Part shown: one piece after another, positions 43,934 through 52,769 of the stretch
Numbering within the stretch: position 1 is the stretch's first letter
How the letters are laid out: each line of letters starts with the position of its first letter
DNA from: Brevundimonas sp.
Lineage (GTDB): Bacteria > Pseudomonadota > Alphaproteobacteria > Caulobacterales > Caulobacteraceae
Length of the DNA stretch: 64,000 bases
Assembly (NCBI RefSeq): GCF_013912065.1
Contig: NZ_JACESA010000003.1
Coordinates: forward strand, 162,255 to 226,254
Direction of reading: 5' to 3'
The notes under the pieces: generated by a model
What the model was told of the DNA's origin: nothing
Database searches by the model: none
What the model saw: only the letters and a program-made list of their open reading frames with translations
Program-made: the position numbers and the translations under genes

Positions 43934-45019
43934 TTATCGCGACGGAGCAGGGGTCGGCGTCGTGGGAGAGCTCAAGGTCACCTGCACCGGGGTCTGGGTC
44001 AGACGTTCCGGCGGTTCGGCGCCGGCGTCCAGCAGATCGCCGACCGAGACCTGGGGCGAGACGACGGCCTGGGTGGTGCAGGTGGCCAGGTCGCGCGCGA
44101 TATGGCGGCCCAGGCAGAACATGTCCTCATAGCTGGGACGCGAGGCGGCCAGGCACTGGAACAGCATCAGTTTGGACATGTTCAGGCAGAATTCGTTGTT
44201 CGCCTCGACGACGAGGGCGTCGGTATTGGCGCGCGCATCGTCGCCGGCCGCACCGAGCGACGCCAGGGCGGCGATCGCCAGCGACCGCGTCACGGCCGGC
44301 GTATAAGGCGGCGCCTTGCGTGACGTCTCGACGTCCAGCCCCTGGCCGGTATTGGCGGCGGTGAACAGACGGCTGGATTCCTCGGCGGACGGCAGCATGG
44401 TCGCCGCCGACAGGGTCTTGGCGCCCTCGAGCCTCACTTCTCGGTTCGTAATATGGGTGGTGGCCCAGCGGCGGCGCGGGTCATTCCGCTCCTGCACCGT
44501 ATAGGCGTCGGCCTCCACCGCCTCGGCGATGGCGCGGATCGCGGTGGCGTCCTTGCCGATGGTCGCCGCGATCAGGCCGGCGGCCGCATCGGCGCCGGGC
44601 AGGGTGGCCGCATAGGCCGGGTCGGCGACGATGCGGGCGACCATTTCCTGACGCTGGGCCGGATCGACGGCGAACTGGCGCACGCCGGCGACGAACTCGG
44701 GCGACTGCAGGGCGATGATGGACCCATAGGCGATCAGACCGCGCGACAGCTGGGCCGGTTCATAGGACGCGCCCTTGCGGATGGCGGCCTGAATGGATTC
44801 CGCGTCCGGGAAGCCGCCGGGCTGGATGGTCTCGGCCTCCCGCAGGAAGGCCACATAGATGGAGGCCGCCTGGGCGACGCCTTCGTTCAGCGTGACGGGC
44901 GGCGGGGGCGGCGGAGGCGGCGGGGGCGCCTCGGGTTCCTTGGTGCTGCAGCTCGCCAGAAGGGCGGCTGCCGCGAGGGCGGCGATCGACAGGCCGCGGG
45001 TCATGAAGGCCTTGGGCAT
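43934..45019 (-). CDS. Hypothetical lipoprotein
   Basis: A 361-residue protein. The signal ends in the lipobox ALLASC and is followed by a short acidic stretch and ten prolines in a row. The rest is a soluble, mostly helical domain with ATHITNREVRLEGAKTLSAA, and a cysteine-containing end NEFCLNMSKLMLFQCLAASR then DMFCLGRHIARDLATC. Four cysteines suggest disulphide bonds in the periplasm. No known family. It lies 86 bp downstream of prs on the same strand. Confidence 0.75.
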   Translation of the reverse strand: MPKAFMTRGLSIAALAAAALLASCSTKEPEAPPPPPPPPPPVTLNEGVAQAASIYVAFLREAETIQPGGFPDAESIQAAIRKGASYEPAQLSRGLIAYGSIIALQSPEFVAGVRQFAVDPAQRQEMVARIVADPAYAATLPGADAAAGLIAATIGKDATAIRAIAEAVEADAYTVQERNDPRRRWATTHITNREVRLEGAKTLSAATMLPSAEESSRLFTAANTGQGLDVETSRKAPPYTPAVTRSLAIAALASLGAAGDDARANTDALVVEANNEFCLNMSKLMLFQCLAASRPSYEDMFCLGRHIARDLATCTTQAVVSPQVSVGDLLDAGAEPPERLTQTPVQVTLSSPTTPTPAPSR

Positions 45020-45105
45020 AGTGCACGTCCACAGAATACTGAAAGCCCCCGCAGGGGCGCGTACTTGAAGGCGCTTATAACGTGCCGAAAGCGGTTTGCC
45101 GAAGA

Positions 45106-46041
45106 TTAATCGAACAACTTCGACACGGATTCTTCGTTCGCGATCCGGCGGATAGCTTCGCCGATGAGCGGAGCGACGGAAACCGTGCGGATTTTGGAAC
45201 AGTTCAAAACTTCGTGGGGCTGTTCGATGGAGTCGGTGATCACCAGTTCTTTCAGCGGGCCGTCGGTGATCCGCTGAACGGCGGGACCCGAAAGGACGCC
45301 GTGACTGATATAGGCCGAGACCTCGGTCGCGCCGTGATCGATCAGGGCCTTGGCGGCGTTGACCAGGGTGCCGCCGGAATCGACGATGTCGTCGAACAGG
45401 ATGCAGCGCCGCCCCTCCACGTCGCCGATGATGTTCATGACCTCGCTTTCGCCCGCCTTGGGACGGCGTTTGTCGACGATGGCGAGGTCGGCGTTCAGGC
45501 GGCTGGCCAGCGCCCGGGCGCGCACCACGCCGCCGACGTCAGGCGAGACGATCATCAGATCGTCGCCGCGCACATAATGTTCGCGGATGTCTTGGGCCAA
45601 CACGGGGGTGGCCACCAGATTGTCGGTCGGAATGTCGAAGAAGCCCTGAATCTGGCCCGCGTGCAGATCCATGGTCAGCACCCGGTCGGCGCCGGCGCGG
45701 GTGATCAGGTTGGCGACCAGCTTGGCCGAGATCGGCGTGCGGCCGCCGGTCTTCCGATCCTGCCGGGCATAGCCGAAATAGGGCATGACGGCCGTGATCC
45801 GTCGGGCGGAGGCGCGCACCAGCGCATCCGTGATGATCAGCAGCTCCATCAGATTGTCGTTGGCCGGGTAGCTGGTCGACTGGAGGATGAAGACGTCCTC
45901 GCCGCGGACATTTTCCTCGATGACCGCGAAGACCTCGTTGTCGGCGAACCGCTTGACCTGGGCCTTGGTCAGGGGACCGTCCAGGTGGTCCGCGATGGCC
46001 TGTGAAAGGGCCCGGTTGGAGTTGCCTGAGAGCAGCTTCAT
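45106..46041 (-). CDS. prs: Ribose-phosphate pyrophosphokinase
   Basis: A 311-residue enzyme, full length. Landmarks are [20 protein letters not shown], the flexible loop [35 protein letters not shown] and the PRPP loop [13 protein letters not shown]. It makes PRPP from ribose 5-phosphate and ATP for nucleotides, His, Trp and NAD. It is divergent from bamD with about 190 bp between starts, where both promoters must lie. Confidence 0.96.
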   Translation of the reverse strand: MKLLSGNSNRALSQAIADHLDGPLTKAQVKRFADNEVFAVIEENVRGEDVFILQSTSYPANDNLMELLIITDALVRASARRITAVMPYFGYARQDRKTGGRTPISAKLVANLITRAGADRVLTMDLHAGQIQGFFDIPTDNLVATPVLAQDIREHYVRGDDLMIVSPDVGGVVRARALASRLNADLAIVDKRRPKAGESEVMNIIGDVEGRRCILFDDIVDSGGTLVNAAKALIDHGATEVSAYISHGVLSGPAVQRITDGPLKELVITDSIEQPHEVLNCSKIRTVSVAPLIGEAIRRIANEESVSKLFD

Positions 46042-46233
46042 CGGCTGGTCATCCTTTCGCCGTCATCCGACCCCCATGAACGGGTGTCGGTTGGCGCGCT
46101 CTTTACCAGCGGAGCCGGGCAGGGCAAGTCGTGTGCGGAGAGTTTTCGTCGGCATGGCGCGGCCCGGTCGTGGGTGCTAGAGATCGCCGCGTTCGTTTCC
46201 GGAGGCTTGGCCGCAGGCCTGTCTCCGCTCGTC

Positions 46234-47088
46234 ATGGGGTCGTCCTTGTCCGTTTCCAAGTTCCGTTCCGGCCTGGTGCTGATGGCCGCGGCGGTCGCCG
46301 CGCTGACAATTTCTGGCTGCGCCGGCAATTCGCGTCCCAAGCTGGCCTATGAAGAACGGCCGGTCGAAGCCCTGTACAACACCGGCTATCAGCGCCTGGA
46401 GCAGCGCCGCTGGGCCGACGCCGTCGACTATTTCCAGGAGGTGGAACGCCAGCATCCCTATTCGGACTGGGCGCGCCGCTCGATCCTGATGCAGATCTAC
46501 GCCTACTACCAGAACAACAACTACGCCGAGGCCATCGCCGCCGCGGACCGGTTCATCGCCCTGTTCCCCGGAAATCCGTCGGCCTCCTACGCCTTTTACA
46601 TGAGGGCGGTCTGCAACTTCGAACAGATCACCGACGTGGGTCGCGACCAAGGCTACGCCACCGCCGCCCTGGCCGGTCTGAAGGATGTCGCGCGCCGCTA
46701 TCCGGGCACGGCCTACGCCAGCGACGCCGCGGTCAAGATCGACATGGTCAACGACCAGCTGGCCGGCAAGGAAATGAACATCGGCCGCTTCTACCAGCGC
46801 GCCAACCAGCCTCTGGCCGCCCTGAACCGCTACAAGGCCGTCATCGCCAACCCCGAGTTCCAGCGCACCTCGCACACGCCCGAGGCCCTTTACCGCCTGG
46901 TCGAGGTCAATCTGCAGTTGGGCCTGAAGGAAGAGGCGATGCGCAACGGCGCCGTCCTGGGCTACAACTTCCCCGGCAGCCCCTGGTACGCCGAGGCCTA
47001 CGCCCTGCTGACCGAAAACGGCCAGACGCCTGAGGCGGCGCCCGAGGCCAAGCGCGAATCCTGGCTGCAGCGGATCATCCCGGGCTGA
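46234..47088 (+). CDS. bamD: Outer-membrane protein assembly lipoprotein BamD
   Basis: A 284-residue lipoprotein from ATG 46234. The signal FRSGLVLMAAAVAALTISGC has the lipobox ISGC. The five TPR-like repeats include YNTGYQRLEQRRWADAVDYF, EVERQHPYSDWARRS and the conserved FIALFPGNPSASYAFYMRAV stretch. It is a component of the BAM complex that inserts beta barrels. The frame stays open upstream of 46234, but the extra residues do not improve the signal peptide. Confidence 0.93.
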   Translation: MGSSLSVSKFRSGLVLMAAAVAALTISGCAGNSRPKLAYEERPVEALYNTGYQRLEQRRWADAVDYFQEVERQHPYSDWARRSILMQIYAYYQNNNYAEAIAAADRFIALFPGNPSASYAFYMRAVCNFEQITDVGRDQGYATAALAGLKDVARRYPGTAYASDAAVKIDMVNDQLAGKEMNIGRFYQRANQPLAALNRYKAVIANPEFQRTSHTPEALYRLVEVNLQLGLKEEAMRNGAVLGYNFPGSPWYAEAYALLTENGQTPEAAPEAKRESWLQRIIPG

Positions 47089-47108
47089 TCACGCCCTTGA
47101 CGGTCAGG

Positions 47109-47126
47109 TTTATGTAACTACATAAA
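47109..47126. promoter_or_regulatory. Operator overlapping the brnT start
   Basis: TTTATGTA-AC-TACATAAA, a perfect 8-bp-arm dyad whose last base is the A of the brnT start codon. This is the expected position for BrnA autorepression. The leader is otherwise only 37 bp from the bamD stop. Confidence 0.75.
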
Positions 47127-47392
47127 TGATCGTCTTCGACCCGGCGAAGGATGAGGCCAACATCGCGAAGCACGGCGTGTCCTTGCGCTTGGCGGAAGAG
47201 ATGGATTTGGCTTCCGCCTTCGTCAGGCAGGACAACCGAAGGGACTATCAAGAGACCCGCTTCAACGCCTACGGATATGTGGACGGTCGGCTTTATGCTT
47301 TGACATTCACGGTCCGAGGCGACGACGTCCGGGCCATCAGTCTTCGTCGGGCGCGGACAAAGGAGCTGATCAGATGGCGAAGCGAGAGCTAG
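47126..47392 (+). CDS. brnT: BrnT family toxin
   Basis: An 88-residue type II toxin with RelE-like fold. Landmarks are FDPAKDEANIAKHGVSL at the start, the DYQETRFNAYGYVDGRLYAL strand pair, and the C-terminal RAISLRRARTKELIRW with the catalytic arginines. It is a ribonuclease that slows translation under stress. It overlaps its antitoxin by 19 bp, toxin first, as usual in the BrnTA family. It appears intact. Confidence 0.93.
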   Translation: MIVFDPAKDEANIAKHGVSLRLAEEMDLASAFVRQDNRRDYQETRFNAYGYVDGRLYALTFTVRGDDVRAISLRRARTKELIRWRSES

Positions 47393-47655
47393 ATTGGGAA
47401 ACTGTTCCTCTTGACGAGGACGACGCGCCTGAGCTGACCGCAGAGCGCGCCGCTGAACTTCGCCCCGCCCGCGAGGTTCTGCCTGAGTCGGTTCTGAACC
47501 AGTTCAAGCGGTCCCCCGGCCGGCCGAAATCCGACGCGCCCAAGCAGCAGGTCACCCTGCGTCTGGACGCCGATCTGCTGGAGCACTGGCGCGCCCAGGG
47601 GCCAGGGTGGCAGTCGGGCATCAACGCCGCCCTGCGCCGGGCCTCCGGTCTTTGA
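47374..47655 (+). CDS. brnA: BrnA family antitoxin
   Basis: A 93-residue ribbon-helix-helix antitoxin. It has DWETVPLDEDDAPELTAERA at the start, the SPGRPKSDAPKQQVTLRLDA DNA-binding strand region and the LLEHWRAQGPGWQSGINAAL helix typical of BrnA C-termini. It neutralises BrnT and represses the operon at the dyad upstream. It starts inside brnT (ATG 47374). Confidence 0.92.
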   Translation: MAKRELDWETVPLDEDDAPELTAERAAELRPAREVLPESVLNQFKRSPGRPKSDAPKQQVTLRLDADLLEHWRAQGPGWQSGINAALRRASGL

Positions 47656-47710
47656 TCCCATTTCCGGCGCGCCGCATTAGACTGCGCTCCATGCCGAATC
47701 GCGTGCGCCC

Positions 47711-49408
47711 ATGCTGACCGCCCTCTCCATCCGTGACGTCGTCCTGGTCGATGCGCTCGATCTCGACGTCGACAGCGGCCTGACCGTGCTGACCGGCGAG
47801 ACGGGGGCGGGCAAGTCGATCATTCTCGACGCCTTGGGTCTGGCCTTGGGCGGGCGCGGCGACGCGGGTCTGGTTCGCAAGGGCGCCAAACAGGCGGTCG
47901 CGACTGCAATCTTCAGCGCGCCGGACGACCCGGACCTGCTGGCCCTGATCGCCGACCGGGGGTTCGAGGTCCAGCCGGGCGAGGATCTGATCCTGCGCCG
48001 CGTTCTGGGCGCGGACGGCCGCAGCCGCGCCTATGTCAACGACCAGCCCGCCGGGGTCACGGCCCTGCGCGAGATCGGCGCCGCCCTGGTCGAGGTCCAC
48101 GGCCAGCACGAAACCGTCGGCCTGCTGGACTGGCGCACCCATCGCGGCGCCCTGGACGCCTATGGCGGCTTGCAGCCCCAGCTCCAGGGCGTCGCCGCCG
48201 CCTCGGTCAAGCTCAAGGCCGCCGAGGCGAAACTGGCCGAGCTGAAGGCCCAGGCCGCCGACGCCGCCGCCCGGCTGGAGGAGATCAGCCTGAACCTGTC
48301 CGAACTGGACGCTCTGGACCCCCGCGCCGACGAAGAAACCGAACTGGCCGGCGAACGCGCCCTGCTGGGCGCCGCCGAAAAGGCCATCGCCGATCTCGCC
48401 GACGCCCGCACCCAGCTGGGCGGCGACAAGCTGAGCCAGAAACTGGGCGCCGCCCTGCGCGCCGTCGAACACGCCCGCCAACGCGCCGGCCAGGCGGGGG
48501 CCGAGGGCGACCACCCGGTCATCGTCAAACTGTCTGCCGCCGTCGAGGCCATCGACCGCACCATGGTCGAGGCGGCTGAGGCCGTCGCCGCCGTGGACGC
48601 CGCCGCCGACGCCTTCGACTACGAACCCGGCCGTCTGGACAAGGCCGAGGAACGGCTGTTCGCCCTGCGCGCCGCCGCCCGCAAGCTGCACACCACCGTC
48701 GACGCCCTGCCCAGCCTGCGCATCCGCCTGCGCGAACAGCTGCGGTTGATCGAAGACGGCGAAGAAGCCCTGGCCAATGCCGGCCGCGACGTGGCCCAGG
48801 CGACCGAGGCCTATGACCTGGCCGCCGAATTCCTGACCTCGGCGCGCGAGGCGGCGGCCGACCGCCTGACCGCCGCCGTCATGGGCGAACTGGGCCCGCT
48901 GAAGCTGGAACGCGCGCGCTTCCGCGTGGCGCTGGAGCCGATCGAGGGCCGGCGCGGCCCCGACGGGGTCGAGACCGTCCGCTTCCAGATCGCCACCAAC
49001 GCCGGAACCGACTTCGGCCCGCTGGACGCCATCGCCTCGGGCGGCGAACTGGCCCGTTTCGCCCTGGCCATGAAGGCCGCCCTGGCCAGCCGCGAGGACA
49101 TGCGCCAGCCGGTCATGATCTTCGACGAGGTCGACCAGGGCGTCGGCGGCGCCGTGGCCGAGGCCGTCGGCTCGCGCCTGAAACGCCTGTCCACCGGCGC
49201 CCAGGTCCTGGTCGTCACCCACAGCCCCCAGGTCGCCGCCCGCGGCCACGCCCACTGGAAGGTGATGAAAGCCGACCAAGACGGCGCCACCGCCACCACC
49301 GTGGTGGCCCTGGACGACGCGCGCCGTCAGGAAGAGATCGCCCGGATGCTGTCGGGGGCGCAGATCACCGATGAGGCGCGGGCGGCGGCGCGGGCGTTGA
49401 TCGGGTAG
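47711..49408 (+). CDS. recN: DNA repair protein RecN
   Basis: A 565-residue SMC-like ATPase. Walker A GETGAGKSIILDAL is near residue 30, the SMC signature ASGGELARFALAMKA near residue 440 and Walker B MIFDEVDQGVGG near residue 470, with a long coiled coil between that has reduced heptads rich in Ala. It helps double-strand break repair. ATG 47711 is the first in-frame start after the brnA end. It probably has its own promoter. Confidence 0.95.
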   Translation: MLTALSIRDVVLVDALDLDVDSGLTVLTGETGAGKSIILDALGLALGGRGDAGLVRKGAKQAVATAIFSAPDDPDLLALIADRGFEVQPGEDLILRRVLGADGRSRAYVNDQPAGVTALREIGAALVEVHGQHETVGLLDWRTHRGALDAYGGLQPQLQGVAAASVKLKAAEAKLAELKAQAADAAARLEEISLNLSELDALDPRADEETELAGERALLGAAEKAIADLADARTQLGGDKLSQKLGAALRAVEHARQRAGQAGAEGDHPVIVKLSAAVEAIDRTMVEAAEAVAAVDAAADAFDYEPGRLDKAEERLFALRAAARKLHTTVDALPSLRIRLREQLRLIEDGEEALANAGRDVAQATEAYDLAAEFLTSAREAAADRLTAAVMGELGPLKLERARFRVALEPIEGRRGPDGVETVRFQIATNAGTDFGPLDAIASGGELARFALAMKAALASREDMRQPVMIFDEVDQGVGGAVAEAVGSRLKRLSTGAQVLVVTHSPQVAARGHAHWKVMKADQDGATATTVVALDDARRQEEIARMLSGAQITDEARAAARALIG

Positions 49409-49465
49409 GGAGCGCGACGGGTTTTTGGATGGGGGCCGGTTTCTGCTTTCGACCCATGGCGGACG

Positions 49466-49657
49466 TTAAATGCGGCGGCTCAGTTCTTCCGCGTCGGCAA
49501 TAACCTCAAAGAGCAGGGCCTCTTCGTCGGTGCCGGTCCGCTCCGCTGAAATGCCACCGGGACCGAGGCCGGTCACACGATAAACTCCGGCACTCACTTC
49601 CTTGACGCTAAAGGCCCAGCCCTCCGGTGGCGACTTCGAGTTCGGCACTTGTTCCAT
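49466..49657 (-). CDS. Small hypothetical protein
   Basis: A 63-residue protein from ATG 49657 (an alternative ATG at 49693 adds 12 residues). It is MEQVPNSKSPPEGWAFSVKE, then SAGVYRVTGLGPGGISAERT, ending in an acidic helix EEALLFEVIADAEELSRRI. It looks like a compact beta-sheet domain with a C-terminal helix. Family unknown. It is convergent with recN. Confidence 0.6.
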   Translation of the reverse strand: MEQVPNSKSPPEGWAFSVKEVSAGVYRVTGLGPGGISAERTGTDEEALLFEVIADAEELSRRI

Positions 49658-49712
49658 GGCCGCATCCTGTCGCACTCGATGTCCGTTTTCCACCCCAAGC
49701 CGAACTCGTGAA

Positions 49713-49871
49713 CGTCTCCTCCCCGTCGCGCAGCGTTGGGGAGGTGGATCCGAGCTTTTCGCGAGGAGACGGAGGGGTTCTTCACCCCAGACACGGCGCC
49801 CGCTTCAAGAGCCCCTCCACCGCTTCGCGGTCCCCCTCCCCATTCGCCAAGCGGCGAACGGGGAGGAGACG
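49713..49871. repeat. GC-rich inverted-repeat element, copy 4
   Basis: 159 bp with outer ends CGTCTCCTCCCC and its complement GGGGAGGAGACG. Inside are the same AGGGGTTCTT and AGAGCCCCTCC arms as copies 1-3, with the middle diverged. It begins the 666-bp stretch without a gene that runs to 50323. Confidence 0.8.
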
Positions 49872-50068
49872 AGCGGCGCTGCGTCCTACCTCCAACCTTC
49901 GGGTGATCAGGTTTGGGATGATTGACGGAGGGTGTAGCCCTCCTAATTCCGTAAGATAAGCGCTTAATTTTCAACGGCCTGAGACCCCGCAACCCCAATC
50001 AACCCGACACGCTTCAAACCTGCCCTATAATCACCGCCGGTCTTTGAAACGTGAACCCCTTCCGGCAA

Positions 50069-50158
50069 TTGCACTCTTTTGCACATTGCACTGGTTTCGC
50101 CCTGTGCAAGTTCAATTTCGACTGCGGCCGCCGCCGTCGAAAGCGCACGAAACTGCAC
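50069..50158 (+). promoter_or_regulatory. TGCAC-box cluster in the leader of the polyamine genes
   Basis: From 49872 to 50323 I see no convincing gene; short frames are unsupported. TTGCAC occurs at 50069, 50079 and 50086, its complement GTGCAA at 50104, and CTGCAC at 50153. The copies at 50086-50091 and 50104-50109 form a dyad. Nearby T-runs (50161-50168) and lower GC mark the stretch as different from coding DNA. The regulator is unknown. Confidence 0.45.
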
Positions 50159-50267
50159 TCGTTTTTTTCTCTCACGCTCGCAAAAGCGCGGCGCCAACCA
50201 GAAACCCCCCGAATTCGACGCCGACCCCGCCTGCATTAGCGGTCCTGTCATCATCGTGCTAAGAGCC

Positions 50268-50286
50268 CCGCCCTTTATAAGGGCGG
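50268..50286 (+). other. Leader hairpin before the dehydrogenase gene
   Basis: CCGCCCTT-TAT-AAGGGCGG, a perfect 8-bp stem 37 bp before ATG 50324. It could stabilise the mRNA or overlap a promoter element (CTTTATAA is in its centre). Confidence 0.45.
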
Positions 50287-50323
50287 CGATGTCGCCAGAG
50301 CATTCAGTCTTCAGGAGAAGCAC

Positions 50324-51529
50324 ATGAGCAAGGTGCTGGTCATTGGCGCCGGCGGCGTCAGTTCGGTCGCGGTCCACAAGATGGCGATGAATGCGGACAT
50401 TTTCTCGCACATCACCCTGGCGAGCCGCACCAAGTCCAAGTGCGACGCCATCGCCGAATCCGTCAAGGCGCGCTTCGGCGTGACCATCGACACGGCCGCC
50501 CTGGACGCCGACGACGTGGCCGCCACCACCGCCCTGATCAAGGCGGTTCAGCCGGCCCTGGTCGTCAACCTGGCCCTGCCGTACCAGGACCTGGCCATCA
50601 TGGACGCCTGCCTGGCCGCCGGGGTCAACTACCTAGACACCGCCAACTACGAGCCGCGCGACGAAGCCAAGTTCGAATACAAGTGGCAGTGGGCCTATCA
50701 GGACCGCTTCAAGGCCGCCGGCCTGATGGCGCTGCTGGGTTCGGGCTTCGACCCCGGCGTGACCTCAGTCTTCACCACCTACACCAAGAAGCACCTGCTG
50801 GATTCCATCGAGACGCTCGACATCCTGGACTGCAACGGCGGCGACACCGGCCTGCCGTTCGCGACCAACTTCAATCCCGAGATCAATCTGCGCGAAGTCA
50901 CCGCCCCGTCACGCCACTGGGCCGACGGCCAGTGGGTCGAGGGTCCGGCCCTGAGCCACAAACAGACCTTCGACTTCGAGGGCGTGGGCCAGAAGAACAT
51001 GTACCTCATGTATCATGAGGAACTGGAGTCGCTGGCCAAATTCTATCCGGAAATCAAGCGCATCCGCTTCTGGATGACCTTCGGCGATAGCTATCTCAAG
51101 CATCTGGAAGTGCTGGAGAACATCGGCATGACCTCGATCGAGCCGATGATGTTCCAGGGCCGCGAGATCATCCCGATCGAGTTCCTGAAGGCCCTGCTGC
51201 CCGAACCCTCGTCGCTGGGGCCGATCACCAAGGGCAAGACCAATATCGGCACCATCGCCACCGGCCTGAAGGACGGGGCCAGGAAGACGGTCTACGTCAA
51301 CAACATCTGCGACCACCAGGAAGCCTATGCCGAGACCGGCAACCAGGCCGTCAGCTACACCACCGGCGTCCCCGCCATGATCGGCGCGGCCCTGATGCTG
51401 ACCGGCCAATGGAAGGGCGAGGGGGTGTTCAACATGGAACAGCTGGACCCCGACCCCTTCATGGACATGCTGAACCAGCACGGCCTGCCGTGGAAGGTTC
51501 AGGATCTGGACGCTCCGCTGGACTTCTGA
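50324..51529 (+). CDS. Carboxynorspermidine dehydrogenase (saccharopine dehydrogenase family)
   Basis: A 401-residue protein. Nucleotide site KVLVIGAGGVSSVAVHKMAM is at the start, then NLALPYQDLAIMDACLAAGV and LGSGFDPGVTSVFTTYTKKH. It belongs to the saccharopine dehydrogenase-like group that makes carboxynorspermidine or carboxyspermidine from a diamine and aspartate semialdehyde. The identity follows from the next gene, which encodes the matching decarboxylase. ATG 50324 with AGGAGAAG upstream. Whether the diamine is putrescine or diaminopropane cannot be told. Confidence 0.85.
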   Translation: MSKVLVIGAGGVSSVAVHKMAMNADIFSHITLASRTKSKCDAIAESVKARFGVTIDTAALDADDVAATTALIKAVQPALVVNLALPYQDLAIMDACLAAGVNYLDTANYEPRDEAKFEYKWQWAYQDRFKAAGLMALLGSGFDPGVTSVFTTYTKKHLLDSIETLDILDCNGGDTGLPFATNFNPEINLREVTAPSRHWADGQWVEGPALSHKQTFDFEGVGQKNMYLMYHEELESLAKFYPEIKRIRFWMTFGDSYLKHLEVLENIGMTSIEPMMFQGREIIPIEFLKALLPEPSSLGPITKGKTNIGTIATGLKDGARKTVYVNNICDHQEAYAETGNQAVSYTTGVPAMIGAALMLTGQWKGEGVFNMEQLDPDPFMDMLNQHGLPWKVQDLDAPLDF

Positions 51530-51540
51530 AGGCGCACATC

Positions 51541-52719
51541 ATGGCTATGCAGACCCAGGCCGGCGGACCGGGCGCCTTCGCCCGCTTCGACCTCAACCGC
51601 GTCCCTTCGCCCGCCTTCGTGGTGGACGAGGCGGCGGTGCGTCGCAACCTCGCCGTCCTCCAGGACGTGGGGAAACGCGGCAACGCCCGGGTCCTGCTGG
51701 CCCTGAAGGCCTTTTCCATGTGGTCGCTGGCCGATGTCGTCGGGGAATACCTCGACGGCGTCTGCGCCTCGGGCCTGTGGGAGGCGCGGCTGGCGCGGGA
51801 GTTCTATCGCGGCCACCTGACCACCTATTCGCCGGCCTACAAGCCGGCGGACCTGCCCGAGATCCTGCGTCTGTCGGACACGGTGATCTTCAACGCCCCG
51901 GACCAGATCGCCCGTTTCGCCGACCTGATCGCCGACGCGCGCGCGCAGGGCCAGGTGTTCGACATCGGCCTGAGGCTGAACCCCGAGCATTCGGAGGCCG
52001 AGGTCGCCAAATACGACCCCTGCCAGTTCGGCTCGCGCCTGGGCTTCCCGGTCTCGCAGCTGACGCCGGACCATCTGGACGGCGTCGACGGCCTGCACAT
52101 CCACGCCCTGTGCGAACAGGGGTTCGAGCCGCTGGAGCGGATCTGGGCGGCGATCGAGCCGCAGCTGGAGCCCCTGCTGAAGTCGCTGAAATGGATCAAT
52201 CTGGGCGGCGGCCACCACGTCACCCGCGCCGACTATGACCGCGACGCCCTGGCCGCCTTCCTGGCCCGGATCGGCGACCGCCACAGCCTGGACGTCTATA
52301 TCGAACCGGGCGAGGCCGCAGCCCTGGACGCCGGCATACTGGTGGGCGAGGTGCTGGACACCTTCCACAACGCCATGCCGATCGCCATCACCGACATATC
52401 GGCCACCTGCCACATGCCCGATGTGATCGAGGCCCCCTATCGCCCCGCCATGCTGAACGAGGCCGAGGGCGGCGTGACCTACCGCCTGGGCGGACCGTCA
52501 TGCCTGGCCGGCGACATCATCGGCGACTATGGCTTCGCCACGCCGCCGACGGCCGGGACGCGCATCGCCTTCCTGGACCAGGCCCATTATTCGATGGTGA
52601 AGACCAACACCTTCAACGGGGTGCCGCTGCCGGCCATCGCCCTGTGGAACAGCGACACCGACGCGTTGAGACTGGTGCGCGAATTCGACTATTCCGAGTT
52701 CCGGGACCGCCTGTCCTGA
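51541..52719 (+). CDS. nspC: Carboxynorspermidine decarboxylase
   Basis: A 392-residue PLP enzyme of the alanine racemase-fold decarboxylase group. The PLP lysine lies in VLLALKAFSMWSL, the glycine stretch is INLGGGHHV, the acidic EPGEA follows, and the C-terminal catalytic cysteine region is RLGGPSCLAGDIIGDY. It removes CO2 from carboxy(nor)spermidine to give spermidine or norspermidine. It starts 11 bp after the dehydrogenase stop, so both are in one operon, closed by a strong terminator. Confidence 0.93.
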   Translation: MAMQTQAGGPGAFARFDLNRVPSPAFVVDEAAVRRNLAVLQDVGKRGNARVLLALKAFSMWSLADVVGEYLDGVCASGLWEARLAREFYRGHLTTYSPAYKPADLPEILRLSDTVIFNAPDQIARFADLIADARAQGQVFDIGLRLNPEHSEAEVAKYDPCQFGSRLGFPVSQLTPDHLDGVDGLHIHALCEQGFEPLERIWAAIEPQLEPLLKSLKWINLGGGHHVTRADYDRDALAAFLARIGDRHSLDVYIEPGEAAALDAGILVGEVLDTFHNAMPIAITDISATCHMPDVIEAPYRPAMLNEAEGGVTYRLGGPSCLAGDIIGDYGFATPPTAGTRIAFLDQAHYSMVKTNTFNGVPLPAIALWNSDTDALRLVREFDYSEFRDRLS

Positions 52720-52724
52720 CGGCG

Positions 52725-52763
52725 AAACCTCGACAAATTTTCGATGATTTGTCGAGGTTTTCT
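52725..52763 (+). terminator. Rho-independent terminator of the polyamine operon
   Basis: AAACCTCGACAAAT and ATTTGTCGAGGTTT form a perfect 14-bp stem with an 8-nt loop, followed by T residues. Because it is symmetric in A and T it may also end the convergent gene at 52770. Confidence 0.9.
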
Positions 52764-52769
52764 CCAGAT

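Noticed and set aside
50044-50262. Short plus-strand frames in the same leader
   Set aside because: Three overlapping frames of similar length with atypical codons and no ribosome site.
49964-50410. Possible minus-strand gene in the leader of the polyamine operon
   Set aside because: The translation has no conserved features, overlaps the start of the dehydrogenase gene and covers the regulatory boxes; treated as non-coding.
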